A stretch of DNA of 39,925 nt. Origin: Candidatus Heimdallarchaeota archaeon. GTDB taxonomy: Archaea; Asgardarchaeota; Heimdallarchaeia; Heimdallarchaeales; Heimdallarchaeaceae. The number at the start of each line of letters is the position of its first letter. Position 1 is the first letter of the stretch. Of this stretch, positions 38,649-39,925 are shown piece by piece. Both the position numbers and the translations under genes were made by a program. A model generated the notes under the pieces. The model made no database searches and had not been told where the DNA came from. It worked only from the letters and a program-made list of their open reading frames with translations. The stretch is taken from positions 1 to 39,925 of the forward strand of contig JAUWPI010000006.1 in assembly GCA_030611665.1 (NCBI GenBank), read 5' to 3'.

Positions 38649-39925
38649 ATGCCATCTAAAGCTGACAAAAAAAACATACTCAAATTGATTAAATCTAAGA
38701 TGTTAATATCTAGATTAGACGCAATTCACGAATTGAAAGAATTGGGTGGTGCAGCTGATTTTGCAGTTTCTGCTCTAATTCGCATAGTCAAGAAGGATGA
38801 AGACGACCTAGCTCGTATTAATGCTTTAGATGTTCTAGCAGGTTTATCTGAGATATCACAAGAAGTAATTGCTGTAATAGAAGATTCTCTGAATTCCAAC
38901 AGTATTGGAGTGCAGAAAAAAGCTGAAAAAATATTAGCGAATATGGATAGAGACGTTCAGGTTATTCCACTTCCAAGTGAAGAACCTTCAACAGCTGATG
39001 AAACAGAAGTCGAAGCAGAAGATACGCCAACACAAGAAGGATTCTTTGAACCTGTAAAAGAAGAACAGCTTCAAAAACAAACAGCTGCTTCAGTTAATGA
39101 AAATGAAGTATCAGAGGATTGGCAATTTGAGGAATTTGGTGTAGGGGAAACAACAGATTTAGATTCAGCAATTGCATCTGATGTATCACCAGATCAAGCA
39201 CCACAACAAGTGGAACCTGAAGAAGTTATAAGTGAAGAGATTCCTCCAATGGAAGACCTTCAACCACCCGTCGAAGAAGAAAGCATAGAAGCTGTTGAAG
39301 AAGTAGCAGTTGAAGAAGTAGCAGTTGAAGAAGTAGCAGTTGAAGAAGTAGCAGTTGAAGAAGAAATTAAAGAACCACGTAATCTAGAAGAAGAATTAAT
39401 ACTAAAAGAGTTAGGAGACACTCCTTTCACAGTATCGTTGTGTAATCTAGAAACACTTTTTGAAGAATTAGACAAACTTGATGAAGATGATGAAAGAAAT
39501 CATCAATTTATACATCTGAAGGTTAATGAATCGATGGATCAATTGATGGAACGTCTTTACAAACTAATTGGTATCACAGCAGAGGAAGAATGGCAAAAAT
39601 TCATAACTTACAAATTTAATACAGGAGATCAAGAAAATCTACAAAAAATTATTTCTTTATTATCAAACAAAGTAAAGGAAAACAAGTGTGATTTTTGCAT
39701 ATTATCATATCTTATATTCATTGGCTCTCTCTCACAAAAATTCGGTATGATAGAAGAAACAGTTACATTTTACGAATTTATACTCAACCAAGATTCTTCT
39801 AATATGATTGTTTTACACAATTTAGGTATGCTCTATGGAAAACTAGGCCAATCTGATGAAGCAATCAAGCAATTCGAAAAAATAATTGAAAGAGAACCAA
39901 AAAATGCTTTAGCTTATGCTCGAGT
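38649..39925 (+). CDS. HEAT-like N-terminus + acidic linker + TPR protein, truncated at window end
   Basis: Open from ATG 38649 to the end: MPSKADKKNILKLIKSKMLISRLDAIHELKELGGAADFAVSALIRIVKKDEDDLARINALDVLAGL...; TPR near the end VLHNLGMLYGKLGQSDEAIKQFEKIIE; not in the ORF track. Confidence 0.85.
   Translation, partial: MPSKADKKNILKLIKSKMLISRLDAIHELKELGGAADFAVSALIRIVKKDEDDLARINALDVLAGLSEISQEVIAVIEDSLNSNSIGVQKKAEKILANMDRDVQVIPLPSEEPSTADETEVEAEDTPTQEGFFEPVKEEQLQKQTAASVNENEVSEDWQFEEFGVGETTDLDSAIASDVSPDQAPQQVEPEEVISEEIPPMEDLQPPVEEESIEAVEEVAVEEVAVEEVAVEEVAVEEEIKEPRNLEEELILKELGDTPFTVSLCNLETLFEELDKLDEDDERNHQFIHLKVNESMDQLMERLYKLIGITAEEEWQKFITYKFNTGDQENLQKIISLLSNKVKENKCDFCILSYLIFIGSLSQKFGMIEETVTFYEFILNQDSSNMIVLHNLGMLYGKLGQSDEAIKQFEKIIEREPKNALAYAR
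39297..39356 (+). repeat. four perfect 15-bp tandem units (gaagaagtagcagtt) encoding (EEVAV)4
   Basis: Directly visible. Confidence 0.95.

Noticed and set aside
39260-39475. Minus-strand ORF rich in SSSTATSSTATSSTA
   Set aside because: Reverse complement of the EEVAV tandem repeat in the HEAT/TPR gene.
1-39925. CRISPR arrays, rRNA or tRNA genes
   Set aside because: No regularly spaced direct repeats with unique spacers and no rRNA/tRNA signatures were seen by eye.

Overview
AT-rich archaeal window; the TFB, TATA/TTTTTAAA-type promoters and NosD-like surface proteins indicate Archaea, and the TPR proteins with longin/roadblock-like C-termini are suggestive of an Asgard lineage (inference). 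Left part (1-15 kb): a truncated beta-helix surface protein, a compact cassette of three tiny ORFs + RHH/wHTH regulator + tyrosine recombinase, two tandem TPR paralogues, a metzincin-type secreted protease, a second large beta-helix surface protein, an MFS transporter fused to a PhoU/DUF47-like domain, a GT-C-like membrane protein and a METTL16/RlmF-like methyltransferase. Middle (16-35 kb): a large surface-glycan locus. It combines WecB/WecC (UDP-ManNAc/ManNAcA), a full PAPS sulfation module (ATP sulfurylase-APS kinase fusion, PAP phosphatase, sulfotransferase), a Wzx-like flippase, and a pseudaminic-acid-type nonulosonate set (PseB, PseC, PseI, PseF-like) in which PseG and PseH are not recognisable. 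Right part: solo N6-adenine DNA methyltransferase, divergent TFB, and a HEAT/TPR protein with an EEVAV tandem repeat, truncated by the window end. Hidden signals include a decayed relic of the TPR-paralogue C-terminus at 9032-9139, a single-nucleotide frameshift in a hexapeptide acyltransferase, and an RHH gene with no canonical start codon but a strong Shine-Dalgarno sequence in front of ATT ATT.
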